A stretch of 10,539 nucleotides of DNA from Dokdonella_A sp040002595 (GTDB lineage: Bacteria; Pseudomonadota; Gammaproteobacteria; Xanthomonadales; Rhodanobacteraceae), in assembly GCA_040002595.1 (NCBI GenBank), contig JBDUED010000075.1, forward strand, positions 1 through 10,539, given 5' to 3'. Below, in pieces: positions 1 to 8,315 of the stretch. The position numbers were made by a program, and so were the translations under genes. Numbering within the stretch: position 1 is the stretch's first letter; the number at the start of each line of letters is the position of its first letter. Below the pieces are notes generated by a model. The model was not told the origin of the DNA, ran no database searches, and saw only the letters and a list, made by a program, of their open reading frames with translations.

Positions 1-2571
1 CGCGCGTTCGATTTCCGGCAGGGCCTCATCGTTGCGCCGGGCCAGCCACAGCGCCTGTGCGTACCCGTTGCGAATCTGCGCATCCTCGCGTGATGCGGCA
101 TGGCCGTCGCGTTCGAGCACCCCGAGTGCCTCGGCAGACAGCCGTACCGCTTGGGCTGCGTCGTTCTGCTTGACCGCGACATTCGCCAGCGTCGACAGCG
201 AATAAGCGACGGTTGGATGATCGTTGCCGAACAACGCGCGCCTCTCGGCCAACGCCAGGGTCATTTCGCGTTTGGCATCGTCGAACCGGCCTTGCCGGTA
301 TTGCGACTGGCCCAGATTGTTGCGCGCGCGCGGGCACACTTCCTCCTTGATCTGGGTGCGTTCGCAAATGCCGATCGCGGCGCGGTAGTTTGCATCGGCG
401 TCGGCAAAGCGGCGCTGATCGACCATGAGTTCACCGAGCGCATCGTAGGTGGCCGCGACTTCGCGATGATTCTCGCCAAATACCTGTCGTTGCATGGCCA
501 GGGCCTGGTCGAGCAAGGCCTGTGCCTCGGGGTAGCGCTCGGCACGGGCCACGATCGCGCCCAAATCGCGCAAGGTGCTTGCAATGGCATCGTGCGGCGC
601 GGTGTAGATACGCTGCTTCAGCGCCAACAGTTCGCGAAAACGCGCTTCGCCCGCAGGCAGATCGCCGATGCCGTCGTTGGCGCCGGCGAGACTTCCGAGC
701 GCGCCGACGTAGCGGTCGTCCTCGGGCGCGTGTGCGGTACGCCAGCGTGCAAGCAGAGGATCCAGAGCGGCGATGGCCTGCGGATAGCGTTGCGCATCAC
801 TGAGCGTGTTGCCGACCTCGAACGCGACTGCCAGTGCCTCGGTGCTGTTAGGGCCGTAAAGATGTTCGGCGGCCGCAGCGGCGTCGCGTCGATGCGCGAT
901 GGCCGCATCCGGCTGACCCGTCGCCATCTCGGCCGATGCGAGCACCGCGTAGGCGCGCAGCAGCGCAGGCGTCGGCTTCGCACGCAGATCATCGAGCATC
1001 GCCTGCAGCTCGTGCAGCGCTTCGTCATTGTGGCCTGCGCGCTGCAAGGCGTCGTCGTGCAATACCTGCGCGGCGCGAGCGCCCGCTGCATCGCCATGTC
1101 CCATCGCGAGCGCGCGGGCTTCCGCAAAAAGAGTTTGCGCCTGCGCGAAATTCGACAGCGACAAGCTGACTTCGCCAAGCGTGCGCAGCATGTCGCCACG
1201 GGTGACGGCATCGAGGCTCGAGTTCGCGCTGAGTGTTCGCTGCGCTTGTTCGACCAGCGCTTCGGGCGTCGGACGCTGATCTCGGGGCAGGTGTGCGCGT
1301 GCGGCATCGAACGTTCCGAGCACGAAATCGCGCACTGTGTTCGCACGCATGGCCTGGTCTCGCGCGACGTCGGCTTGCCACAAGGCAAGTCCCAGCGAGG
1401 CAAGGATGGCGAGCAGGAACAATACCGTCGTGGCCACTCCGCCGCGATGGCGCGCGACGAACTTGCGCGCGCGATACCAGCGCGACGGCGGATGGGCGAC
1501 GACCGGTTGACGTTGCATATGCCGCTCGATGTCGTCGGCCAGCGCGCCGGCCGATGCATAGCGTCGCTCGGGTTCGCTCGCGGTCGCCTTGAGTACGATG
1601 TTGTCCAGATCGCCACGCAATTGCCGTCGCGTGGTTCTCGCCGACGCGGGCAATGCATCTGCCGCTGTATTCTCGCTGACTCGCGACGACGGCGTCCGTG
1701 CATCGCCGTGGGCGCGACGCACGCCAGTGATCATCTCGTCGAGCAGAATGCCGAGCGCGTAGACATCGGTGGCGGTGGTGATCTGCCCGTGCGCAAACTG
1801 TTCCGGTGCCGCGTACGCAGGCGTCATCGGTGCCAGTTGCGTTCGCGTGCTGTCAGGGTCGTCTTCCGCATCAAGCAGCTTGGCGATACCGAAATCGAGC
1901 AGTTTTATTTCGCCTTCGTCCGTCACCAGCACGTTCGAGGGCTTGAGATCGCGATGCACGATCAAGGCGCGATGCGCGGCGGCGACCGCGCGACAGATGT
2001 CGACGAACAAGCGCAGGCGCGCCCGCAAATCGAGATGGTGTTCTTGCGCGTACTGCGTGATCGGCAGCCCTTCGACCAGTTCCAGCGCGATGTACGGCAC
2101 GCCCGCGTCGGTCAAACCGCCTTCGATCAAGCGAGCGATCCCCGGATGGCGCAATTGCGTCAGTGCTCGACGCTCGTCGCGAAACCGCCGCTGCTCGTCG
2201 CTCGTGTACAAGCCCCGGCGCAGGAGCTTGAGCGCAACGACCTGATTCACGCCGGCCTGCTCGCGTGTCGCGCGAAACACAATCGAGGAACCGCCTTCGC
2301 CGAGCTTCTCGCACAAGCGAAATGGCCCGATGCATGCATCCGGCGGCAGCGCGCTTTCGCAATCGCCAACCCGATCCAGCAATTCATCAATCGACCCGTC
2401 GAGCGCACCCGAATTTTCCGCCGCATCGGACGCCAGCATGCGTTCAACGGCGGCGCGTTGCGCCGGCCCCGCGCAATGCGCGCCGAGCCACGCAGCGCGC
2501 TGCGCGATGGGCAGCGCGAGCGCCGCTTCAAAGAGTTCACGCAGGCCCGGTTTTGGTTCGATCATGGGCAT
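1..2571 (-). CDS. Membrane Ser/Thr protein kinase with C-terminal TPR region (3' end outside window)
   Basis: Hanks-type protein kinase, read on the minus strand through 857 codons to the window edge with no stop. A family-typical N-terminal extension (about residues 1-80) precedes the kinase domain: glycine loop GEGGSSIV (91-98), ATP lysine K115 in VALK, catalytic loop HRDLKPSN (206-213, base D208), metal-binding DFG (226-228), activation segment TPAYAAPEQ (250-258) and D269 in DVYALG. All residues needed for activity are present. A single membrane helix follows at about 378-398, then some 450 residues containing TPR-like helical repeats, clearest after about residue 670, probably periplasmic and sensory or protein-binding. 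ATG at 2571 has an ACAGG about 9 nt upstream; 2565 is an alternative start, and an in-frame TGA lies just upstream. It sits 59 bp downstream of the ECF sigma gene, so it is probably co-transcribed and may phosphorylate that sigma factor (inference). Family assignment is firm; signal and substrate are unknown. Confidence 0.95.
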   Translation of the reverse strand, partial: MPMIEPKPGLRELFEAALALPIAQRAAWLGAHCAGPAQRAAVERMLASDAAENSGALDGSIDELLDRVGDCESALPPDACIGPFRLCEKLGEGGSSIVFRATREQAGVNQVVALKLLRRGLYTSDEQRRFRDERRALTQLRHPGIARLIEGGLTDAGVPYIALELVEGLPITQYAQEHHLDLRARLRLFVDICRAVAAAHRALIVHRDLKPSNVLVTDEGEIKLLDFGIAKLLDAEDDPDSTRTQLAPMTPAYAAPEQFAHGQITTATDVYALGILLDEMITGVRRAHGDARTPSSRVSENTAADALPASARTTRRQLRGDLDNIVLKATASEPERRYASAGALADDIERHMQRQPVVAHPPSRWYRARKFVARHRGGVATTVLFLLAILASLGLALWQADVARDQAMRANTVRDFVLGTFDAARAHLPRDQRPTPEALVEQAQRTLSANSSLDAVTRGDMLRTLGEVSLSLSNFAQAQTLFAEARALAMGHGDAAGARAAQVLHDDALQRAGHNDEALHELQAMLDDLRAKPTPALLRAYAVLASAEMATGQPDAAIAHRRDAAAAAEHLYGPNSTEALAVAFEVGNTLSDAQRYPQAIAALDPLLARWRTAHAPEDDRYVGALGSLAGANDGIGDLPAGEARFRELLALKQRIYTAPHDAIASTLRDLGAIVARAERYPEAQALLDQALAMQRQVFGENHREVAATYDALGELMVDQRRFADADANYRAAIGICERTQIKEEVCPRARNNLGQSQYRQGRFDDAKREMTLALAERRALFGNDHPTVAYSLSTLANVAVKQNDAAQAVRLSAEALGVLERDGHAASREDAQIRNGYAQALWLARRNDEALPEIERA

Positions 2572-2630
2572 ACATGCGCGCCTGTCGATTGTTTCTCACA
2601 CATAACGCCGAAAAGCGGACGCTCAGGACA

Positions 2631-3176
2631 TCATTCCAGCGCCGCATGCAGGAACGCACGCGCATAGCGCCAGTCCCGGTCGATCGTGCGCCGGGTCACG
2701 CCGAGCACGTTGGCGACCTGTTCCGGCGTCAGGCCGACGAAATAGCGCAGCTCCACCACGCGCGCCGCGCGTTCATCGGTTTGTTCGAGCTTGATCAGCG
2801 CCTCTTCGAGTGCGAGCGCCTGTTCGGCGCTTTCAATGGCCGGTTGCGCCTCCGCATTGGCGGTGAAGGTGACGCGCAACCAGTCGCCGCCGGCTTTCTG
2901 GCGCATGCGGGTACGTGCGCGATCCACCAACACATGCCGCATCGCGCGCGCCGAGTACGCAAAAAATTGCGCGGGATGCGCAAAAGCCAGCTCGCGGCCG
3001 CCGTCGAGGCGCAGATACACCTCGTGCACCAGCGCGGTCGTGTCCAGGGTGTTGTGTGCTCCGTGCGCAAGCTGACGGCTGGCCAACGCTTTGAGTCGGT
3101 CGTAGACGACGTCGAAGGAAATCGCTGCGGGCGTGCTGCAAACGCTTTCGATGACAGGCTGGACAGGCTCAGACAT
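2631..3176 (-). CDS. ECF-type RNA polymerase sigma factor, kinase-linked type
   Basis: A 181-residue sigma factor of the extracytoplasmic-function group, resembling the TIGR02999-type proteins found beside Ser/Thr kinases. Sigma2 spans about residues 20-95: the region 2.2 helix reads LDTTALVHEVYLRL (44-57), followed by the region 2.3/2.4 stretch FFAYSARAMRHVLVDRAR. Sigma4 is about 119-180, with a helix-turn-helix at GLTPEQVANVLGVTRRTID (148-166). Most ECF factors have an acidic DAED motif in region 2.2 for binding the beta' clamp; here the aligned residues are D45-T46-T47-A48. In characterised kinase-linked ECFs (EcfP of Vibrio parahaemolyticus, EcfK of Xanthomonas citri) a phosphorylated Thr in this region restores activity, so T46 or T47 is a plausible switch (inference). 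No anti-sigma gene is adjacent. The ATG at 3176 has only a weak GAGAA-like ribosome site. The kinase gene follows after 59 bp. The regulon is not visible. Confidence 0.95.
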   Translation of the reverse strand: MSEPVQPVIESVCSTPAAISFDVVYDRLKALASRQLAHGAHNTLDTTALVHEVYLRLDGGRELAFAHPAQFFAYSARAMRHVLVDRARTRMRQKAGGDWLRVTFTANAEAQPAIESAEQALALEEALIKLEQTDERAARVVELRYFVGLTPEQVANVLGVTRRTIDRDWRYARAFLHAALE

Positions 3177-3294
3177 GGCGATTCTCGCGCAAGCTTGGGT
3201 CAGTGTAGCGCTGTCGAGGCGTCGCGACGACCGCGATTCAGCGGGTCAATCCGTTCCCGTCTTACGGCCACTTCAGCGCGCTGGCAGCGCCCGC
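3177..3294 (-). promoter_or_regulatory. Gap upstream of the ECF sigma gene with a possible -10 element
   Basis: This 118-bp gap separates the stop of the LtaS-like gene from the start of the sigma gene, both on the minus strand. A TACACT hexamer (3207-3202, minus) lies about 26 nt before the sigma ATG and could be a -10 box giving a short leader. The only good -35-like hexamer, TTGACC (3249-3244), is 36 nt away, too far for a standard promoter, so the call is weak. A 5-bp hairpin (GCGCT/AGCGC, 3278-3290) directly follows the upstream stop codon but has no U-tract. Read-through from the LtaS-like gene remains possible. Confidence 0.3.
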
Positions 3295-5106
3295 TCAGCC
3301 GGCGACGTCCACGTCGCCCCGCTCGAGCGCTTCATCCACCACCGGCGCCAGTTCGCCGCGCAAGTGCAGGCGCGCCAGTGCATTGATGCCGGCCGCGGTG
3401 ACTGGATCGTCGGCATTGAAATCGTGGTCACGGGCGAGGATTGCCAGGATGTCGAAATAGGCGTCGCCGCGGATGCCGGCGGCGTCGAGTACGAGCGCGG
3501 GCAGCAGCCACGCGCGCGTGTCAAGCCGGCGCGGACGCGGATCAGCGCTGTCGAGAAGCAACCACGGCACCGGTTGCTGTTTCGCGTCGCGGCCGTCGTC
3601 GAAGCCAAGTTGCGCGTAGACCGGGGCGAGGCCGGGCAGGTGATCGCCGTAAAACAGCAGCAGGGTGCGCCGTTTGCGCTGCCCAAGCGCGTGCGCGAGG
3701 CGTCCGAGTTCGTGGTCCGCGTCGTCGAGCAGGTACAGATAATTGCCCAGCCACTGGCGCCCGCCCGCGTCAAGTTGCTCGGGCATCGGCAACGCCGCGA
3801 GACGCTGCGCGTCGAGACCCGGGCGCCAGTCGAACGGGCCGTGGTTTTCCATGCTGATCGCGAACACGAATTGCGGTGGTCCGTCGTCGGCCAGCTCGCC
3901 AAGCACGCGCTCGGTCAAGGCCGCATCGGAGATGAAAAGGCCGACTACGCGGTCTTTGGGAAACGATTGCGCATCGACGAACCGCTCAAAGCCGAGCGCC
4001 GGATAGGTGCGTGCGCGATTCCAGAAAGCGGCCGAATTGGGATGGATCGCGACGCTGCGATAGCCATGGTCGTCGAGCACGCGAGTCATTCCCGGATAGG
4101 TAGCGCGATTGAGTTCGAGCCACGGATATTGCACGCCGCCGAGGCTTCCCAAAGGCGCGCCGGTCAGTACCTCGAACTCGGTGCGGATGGTGCCTCCGGC
4201 AAATGTCGGAACGCGCAGGTCGCCGCTGCTGGCGACCTCTTGCAGCCGATGCAGCACGGGCAGAAAGCGCCCACTCAACACGCCCTGGAGGCGCGCCGGA
4301 TCGAACAACGATTCGCTCTGCACGACGATGATGTCCGGCAGGACGGCGGTTGCGGTGGACACTCCCCGAGCCGCACGCAGTTGCGGCGCGTACATGGTGA
4401 GCAAGGCAACGGCTGCGTTGCGGTCCGCCGCCGGCACGTCGCCGCCGCCGATCGTCCAGTGATACAGCAGGAGACCGCCGATGAGGCCGGTATGCGCGCT
4501 GCTATCGGTCAGCGACCACGGCTGGAAACCGTTCTCGGCCGAGCGGTACAGGTGCCGCCACGGCGATGCGCCGAGCATCAGGCTGCAGGTGACGACGATC
4601 GCGATCGTGCCGAGTACTCCCGCGCGCCAGCCCGCAAGCAACTGAAGTCGTTTTTCGCGCCACAGCGCGGCCGTAATCGCAAGACCGCCGCCAAGCAGCA
4701 GCCAGCTCGCCATGCCGAGACGCAGGTATTGCCAGAACAACTGCAAGGCAGGACCAGGTTCGGCAAAGAAGCGCAAATCCGCCGGCAGTAGCGGCGTCTG
4801 CAGCGTGCCGACCTTCGCGCTGTTGGCCGCATACAAACCGCCCAGCGCCAGCAGCACGAGCCAGCTCGACAGCAGCAGTCGCCGTGTCAGCGCCAACACC
4901 AAGCCGAACACCGCGAACGCGGGCAGTACGTTGAGCAGCAGAGTCTGCAACGTTGCGGCGCGCTCCGGTGAGCTCATCAGATCCACCCCCGGATCGAGAT
5001 ACGCGACCAGCAGCGCGACCACCAACGCGCAACCACCCACGCGTGTGGCTTCGCGCAGGCGCACTCGCGCGCGGTCGGAGAGGAGATTTAAGGCAAGCGT
5101 ATTCAT
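3295..5106 (-). CDS. LTA synthase-family membrane sulfatase-fold transferase (LtaS/OpgB-like)
   Basis: A 603-residue protein: an N-terminal block of about five hydrophobic membrane helices (about residues 20-200), then a large alkaline-phosphatase/sulfatase-fold domain expected to face the periplasm. Residues matching the Staphylococcus aureus LtaS active site are visible: metal ligand E265 in VVQSES, nucleophile T306 in GGTIRTEFE, H355, W362 and R364 in HPNSAAFWNR (spacing as LtaS H347/W354/R356), H422 in MENHGPF, and D488-H489 in YGDH. Family members transfer phosphoglycerol from phosphatidylglycerol, for example to lipoteichoic acid or, as OpgB, to periplasmic glucans. The acceptor here cannot be read from sequence. 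Start chosen at ATG 5106, just before the first helix; ATG 5127 is in frame, and neither has a clear ribosome site. The frame stays open far upstream, but that part is antisense to glnE. It is divergent from glnE by 198 bp and 118 bp upstream of the sigma gene. Confidence 0.88.
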   Translation of the reverse strand: MNTLALNLLSDRARVRLREATRVGGCALVVALLVAYLDPGVDLMSSPERAATLQTLLLNVLPAFAVFGLVLALTRRLLLSSWLVLLALGGLYAANSAKVGTLQTPLLPADLRFFAEPGPALQLFWQYLRLGMASWLLLGGGLAITAALWREKRLQLLAGWRAGVLGTIAIVVTCSLMLGASPWRHLYRSAENGFQPWSLTDSSAHTGLIGGLLLYHWTIGGGDVPAADRNAAVALLTMYAPQLRAARGVSTATAVLPDIIVVQSESLFDPARLQGVLSGRFLPVLHRLQEVASSGDLRVPTFAGGTIRTEFEVLTGAPLGSLGGVQYPWLELNRATYPGMTRVLDDHGYRSVAIHPNSAAFWNRARTYPALGFERFVDAQSFPKDRVVGLFISDAALTERVLGELADDGPPQFVFAISMENHGPFDWRPGLDAQRLAALPMPEQLDAGGRQWLGNYLYLLDDADHELGRLAHALGQRKRRTLLLFYGDHLPGLAPVYAQLGFDDGRDAKQQPVPWLLLDSADPRPRRLDTRAWLLPALVLDAAGIRGDAYFDILAILARDHDFNADDPVTAAGINALARLHLRGELAPVVDEALERGDVDVAG

Positions 5107-5304
5107 GACAGCGCGCGACAATGCCATGACCGCGCGAATCGCACATGAACGCACTCGCGGCAGCATGTGGCACTGCGTTTCACGTCGATTTGAAGCCGCA
5201 TTCCCTTGCGTGGCGCGTGCAGGGCTGCTGGTAGTCGTTGCTGCGACGGCGCACAGCGAACGCGCACGCTGGCCGAGCGGGTGCTGCGGCTGCGACAATC
5301 GCAC
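5107..5304. promoter_or_regulatory. Divergent intergenic region between the LtaS-like gene and glnE
   Basis: This 198-bp gap must hold the start signals for both divergent genes, unless glnE starts further upstream (in-frame GTG at 5281, ATG at 5206). I found no convincing -35/-10 pair on either strand, no clear sigma-54 GG...GC element, and no strong Shine-Dalgarno site before either chosen ATG. An 11-bp perfect direct repeat, AATCGCACATG, occurs at 5137-5147 and 5297-5307; the second copy includes the glnE start codon. Its meaning is unknown and may be chance. Confidence 0.4.
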
Positions 5305-8205
5305 ATGCTCCAACCTGCCCAATGGCCGCGTTCGATAGCCGCCTTCATCGACGAGCGGCTGTCGCGGCTGGAAGTTGCCTGCCGCGAAGCAGGCGTGCCG
5401 TTCTACGACGACGCCGGCGTCGACGATCATCTGCAACGGGTGCTGCTGGCAAGCGATTTCGCCTACGAAAGTTTCCTGCGAGATCCGCATTTGCTCGGTC
5501 CCGAACTGCTGCAGTTGATGAGCGATCCGCGCCACGCGGATGCGCGTGCCGGCATCCTTGGCGAGGCGCGCGATGATGCGCAACTGCGCGCCGCGCTGCG
5601 TCAGTTTCGCCTGCGTGAGGCCCTTCGGTTGATCTGGCGCGATGTCAACGGCGCCGATGCGGTGGAGACGACCTTGACCGGCGCATCGGTGCTCGCCGAA
5701 AGTTGCCTGGAAGCGGCGTTGCGCGGCGCCGAGCGCGAGATTGCCGCGCGTCACGGCGTGATTTGCGATGCGCATGGCCAGCCCCAACGATTGGTCGTCC
5801 TCGCACTGGGCAAGCTCGGAGGCAGCGAACTCAATTTTTCGTCCGATATCGATCTGGTTTTTGCATTCGCCGAACAGGGCGAGAGCTGTTCCGTCGACGG
5901 CCGCAGCGTGCGATCGCTGGATGCGAGCGCGTATTACCTGCGCATAGGTCAGGCGCTGGTGTCGCTCCTCGCCGATCGCGATGCAAACGGCTATGTCTAC
6001 CGTGTCGATTTGCGTCTGCGTCCGTTCGGCAGTGCCGGACGCATCGCGTTGTCGTTCGCGGCGATGGAACAGTATTTTCAGCGCGAGGGTCGCGATTGGG
6101 AACGCTACGCGTGGATCAAGGCGCGCAGCGTCGCCGGCGACCGCAATGCCGGCGCGCGTCTGCTTGACACCCTGCGCCCCTTCGGGTTCCGCCGCTATCT
6201 CGACTACACCGCGTTTGCCGGCTTGCGCGAGATGAAGGCGCTGATCGATGCTGAAGTCACGCGCAAGGATCTGGCCGACCATCTCAAGCTCGGACCCGGC
6301 GGCATTCGCGAGATCGAATTCATCGTGCAGCTCGTGCAGTTGATTCGCGGTGGGCGCGAGCCGACCTTGCGCGCACGCGGATTGCTGCCCGCACTGGCCG
6401 CGTGCGAGCAACTGGGTTTCATTCCAGCCGCGCGCGCGCAGCGTCTGCGCGGGGCCTATCGCTTCCTGCGCCAGCTCGAAAATCGCGTGCAGATGTTTGC
6501 CGATCAACAGACGCACGAAATTCCAGCCGATGCGCACACCCGGCAACGATTTGCGCTGGCTCTGGGCTGTGCCGACTGGGGCGAAGTCGCTGTGCCATTG
6601 CAGATGCATCGCACGGCGGTTGCCGAGGAATTCGCCGCCTTGATGGCGCTTGACGCGCACCGCGGCGCGCGTCAGAAACAGGCGAAGTGGCCCGAGTTCT
6701 GGCGCGCACTGGTTGTCGGCGACGACAATCCGGTCGAGGCCAGCGCATTGGCGGCAGCCGGCTTCGATCCGCCCGACGCCGCGGTCGCCGAACTCGAGGG
6801 TCTGCTTGGCAGCAATGCGCTGCGCAGCATGTCGGCGCGCGCACGCGAACGACTCGATGGCTTGATGCCGGCGTTGTTCGCTGCTGCCGCCGCACAAACC
6901 GCGCCGGCGCCGACCCTGGTGCGCCTGTTGCGTCTGGTGAAGGCCGTCGCCCGCCGCTCGGTATATCTGGCCTTGCTCGACGAACAGCCGCCTGCACTGA
7001 AACGCCTGTGCACGGTGTTTGCCGCAAGCGCGTTCCTGGCCGATTGCGTGATTGCCCATCCGCTATTGCTGGATGACTTGTTCGACCGTCGAATCGATGG
7101 CGCACCGCCGACACGCGGCGCGATCGAAAGCGACCTTGCGCGGCGCCTCGCGACACTCGGCAACGCCGATCCGGAAGCGGAAATCGAGTTGATCCAGGAA
7201 TTGCGCCAGTCCGCCTTGTTCCGCATCGGCCTCGCCTTCATCAGCGGCACGTTGGACTCGGTTGCCGTCACACGCGCACTGGCTCAAATCGCCGAGATCG
7301 CGCTGGGTGCGGTAACCCGCATCGCCGAGCGCGAACTCATCGCGGCGCATGGACGTCTGGACGGCCAGTTTGAAGGTGCCGGACTGGCGATTGTCGCCTA
7401 CGGCAGTTTCGGCGGTGAGGAGCTTGGCTTCGGGTCCGATCTCGATCTGGTGTTCGTCTACGACGAGACGCGGGCACGCGGCGAATCCGATGGAGCCAAA
7501 CCCCTCGAAGGGTCGCGCTACTACGCGCGCTTCGCGCAACGCATCGTGCATCTGCTCGGAATGTTGACTCGCGCTGGAAGGCTCTATGAAGTCGACGTGC
7601 GCCTGCGCCCGGACGGCGGCAAGGGCATGCTGGTGTTGAGCCTTGCCGCGTATGAAAGCTACCAGCGCGAGCGCGCTTGGACGTGGGAGCTGCAAGCGCT
7701 GGTGCGCGCACGCGCAGTGGCCGGCGACGCGACCCTGTGTCGGCGCTTTGCGCGCATCCGCGACAAGTTGCTCGGCACTGCGCGCGACGCACCAACCGTG
7801 CGCAGGGATATTCTCGCCATGCGCGCGCGATGGCGGGCCGAACGCGATCGATCCGATTCGCAGCATTTCGATTTGAAGCAGGGCGCCGGTGGCCTGGTCG
7901 ACATCGAATTCCTGCTGCAGGGGCTCGTCCTGTTGCACGGTTCGCAGCATCCGGCGCTGCTGGCAAGCGGCAACAGTGCGGACTTGATCGCCGCCGCTGC
8001 CGCGGCCGGCGTGCTTGATGCAGTGCAGGCTGACGCGCTGGCGCGCGCGCATGCGGCGTTGCTGTCGTGTGCGATCGGGCGCACTCTGGATGGCCACCCG
8101 CGCGTGACGGCGCGCGAGACGGCGCTCGCGGCGCACGCCGACGCCGTGCTTGCCGCCGCGCGCAACGTCGGATTGCCCTTCCACGCGGTGCATGCTGTCG
8201 ACTGA
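5305..8205 (+). CDS. glnE: Bifunctional glutamine synthetase adenylyltransferase / adenylyl-removing enzyme
   Basis: GlnE attaches AMP to a tyrosine on each glutamine synthetase subunit, lowering its activity in nitrogen excess, and removes it by phosphorolysis when nitrogen is short; PII and glutamine set the direction. The product is 966 residues (E. coli GlnE is 946) with the expected duplicated architecture. The N-terminal deadenylase half has the nucleotidyltransferase motif GKLGGSELNFSSDIDL (169-184; metal aspartates D181 and D183) and KLGPGGIREIEF (328-339). The C-terminal adenylylating half has GSFGGEELGFGSDLDLVF with D712 and D714, then KQGAGGLVDIEF (858-869). Both active sites look intact. 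ATG 5305 fits the usual GlnE N-terminus but lacks a clear ribosome site; GTG 5281 is an in-frame alternative. The gene stands alone on the plus strand, divergent from the LtaS-like gene and convergent with the ELM1-like gene. Confidence 0.97.
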   Translation: MLQPAQWPRSIAAFIDERLSRLEVACREAGVPFYDDAGVDDHLQRVLLASDFAYESFLRDPHLLGPELLQLMSDPRHADARAGILGEARDDAQLRAALRQFRLREALRLIWRDVNGADAVETTLTGASVLAESCLEAALRGAEREIAARHGVICDAHGQPQRLVVLALGKLGGSELNFSSDIDLVFAFAEQGESCSVDGRSVRSLDASAYYLRIGQALVSLLADRDANGYVYRVDLRLRPFGSAGRIALSFAAMEQYFQREGRDWERYAWIKARSVAGDRNAGARLLDTLRPFGFRRYLDYTAFAGLREMKALIDAEVTRKDLADHLKLGPGGIREIEFIVQLVQLIRGGREPTLRARGLLPALAACEQLGFIPAARAQRLRGAYRFLRQLENRVQMFADQQTHEIPADAHTRQRFALALGCADWGEVAVPLQMHRTAVAEEFAALMALDAHRGARQKQAKWPEFWRALVVGDDNPVEASALAAAGFDPPDAAVAELEGLLGSNALRSMSARARERLDGLMPALFAAAAAQTAPAPTLVRLLRLVKAVARRSVYLALLDEQPPALKRLCTVFAASAFLADCVIAHPLLLDDLFDRRIDGAPPTRGAIESDLARRLATLGNADPEAEIELIQELRQSALFRIGLAFISGTLDSVAVTRALAQIAEIALGAVTRIAERELIAAHGRLDGQFEGAGLAIVAYGSFGGEELGFGSDLDLVFVYDETRARGESDGAKPLEGSRYYARFAQRIVHLLGMLTRAGRLYEVDVRLRPDGGKGMLVLSLAAYESYQRERAWTWELQALVRARAVAGDATLCRRFARIRDKLLGTARDAPTVRRDILAMRARWRAERDRSDSQHFDLKQGAGGLVDIEFLLQGLVLLHGSQHPALLASGNSADLIAAAAAAGVLDAVQADALARAHAALLSCAIGRTLDGHPRVTARETALAAHADAVLAAARNVGLPFHAVHAVD

Positions 8206-8248
8206 GCGATCGCATTTGGTGCAATGGTGTCGTACACCCGGGAACTAG

Positions 8249-8274
8249 AGCATCGCGGATGCCGCGGCTCCCAC
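8249..8274 (-). repeat. REP-like palindromic unit 1
   Basis: A 26-nt unit read on the minus strand: head GTGGGAGC, a short palindrome (CGCGG-CAT-CCGCG) and tail CGCGATGCT. Head and tail (17 nt) are identical to the second unit at 8316-8341, which lies in opposite orientation. A GTGGGAG/GTAGGAG head plus hairpin is typical of the REP elements of Pseudomonas and Xanthomonadales that RAYT transposases mobilise. No RAYT gene is in the window. It lies between convergent genes, the usual REP setting, and may help 3'-end formation or mRNA stability. Confidence 0.72.
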
Positions 8275-8315
8275 GGGTCCGGCTCCCGCAGGTCCGGCTG
8301 CGGCCTCCGACGCAG

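Noticed and set aside
100..2667. An 855-codon open frame on the plus strand
   Set aside because: It lies opposite the kinase gene, its translation shows no recognisable domain and is rich in Arg/Ala/Gln, as expected of a GC-rich antisense shadow. The minus frame has complete kinase motifs.
3202..3249. TTGACC and TACACT as a complete sigma-70 promoter
   Set aside because: The spacing of 36 nt is about twice the normal 16-18 nt, so they cannot form one promoter. Only the -10-like element is kept, at low confidence.
3133..4791. A 552-codon plus-strand open frame
   Set aside because: It is fully opposite the LtaS-like gene apart from its first part, lacks any motif, and has shadow-like composition.
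3295..5106. Phosphoethanolamine transferase (EptA-like) as the identity of the membrane sulfatase-fold protein
   Set aside because: The motifs GGTIRTEFE, FWNR and YGDH and the five-helix N-terminus match the LtaS/OpgB branch better.
5107..7059. Upstream extension of the LtaS-like reading frame to 1254 codons
   Set aside because: The extension is antisense to glnE, has no domain, and precedes a natural start just before the first membrane helix at 5106.
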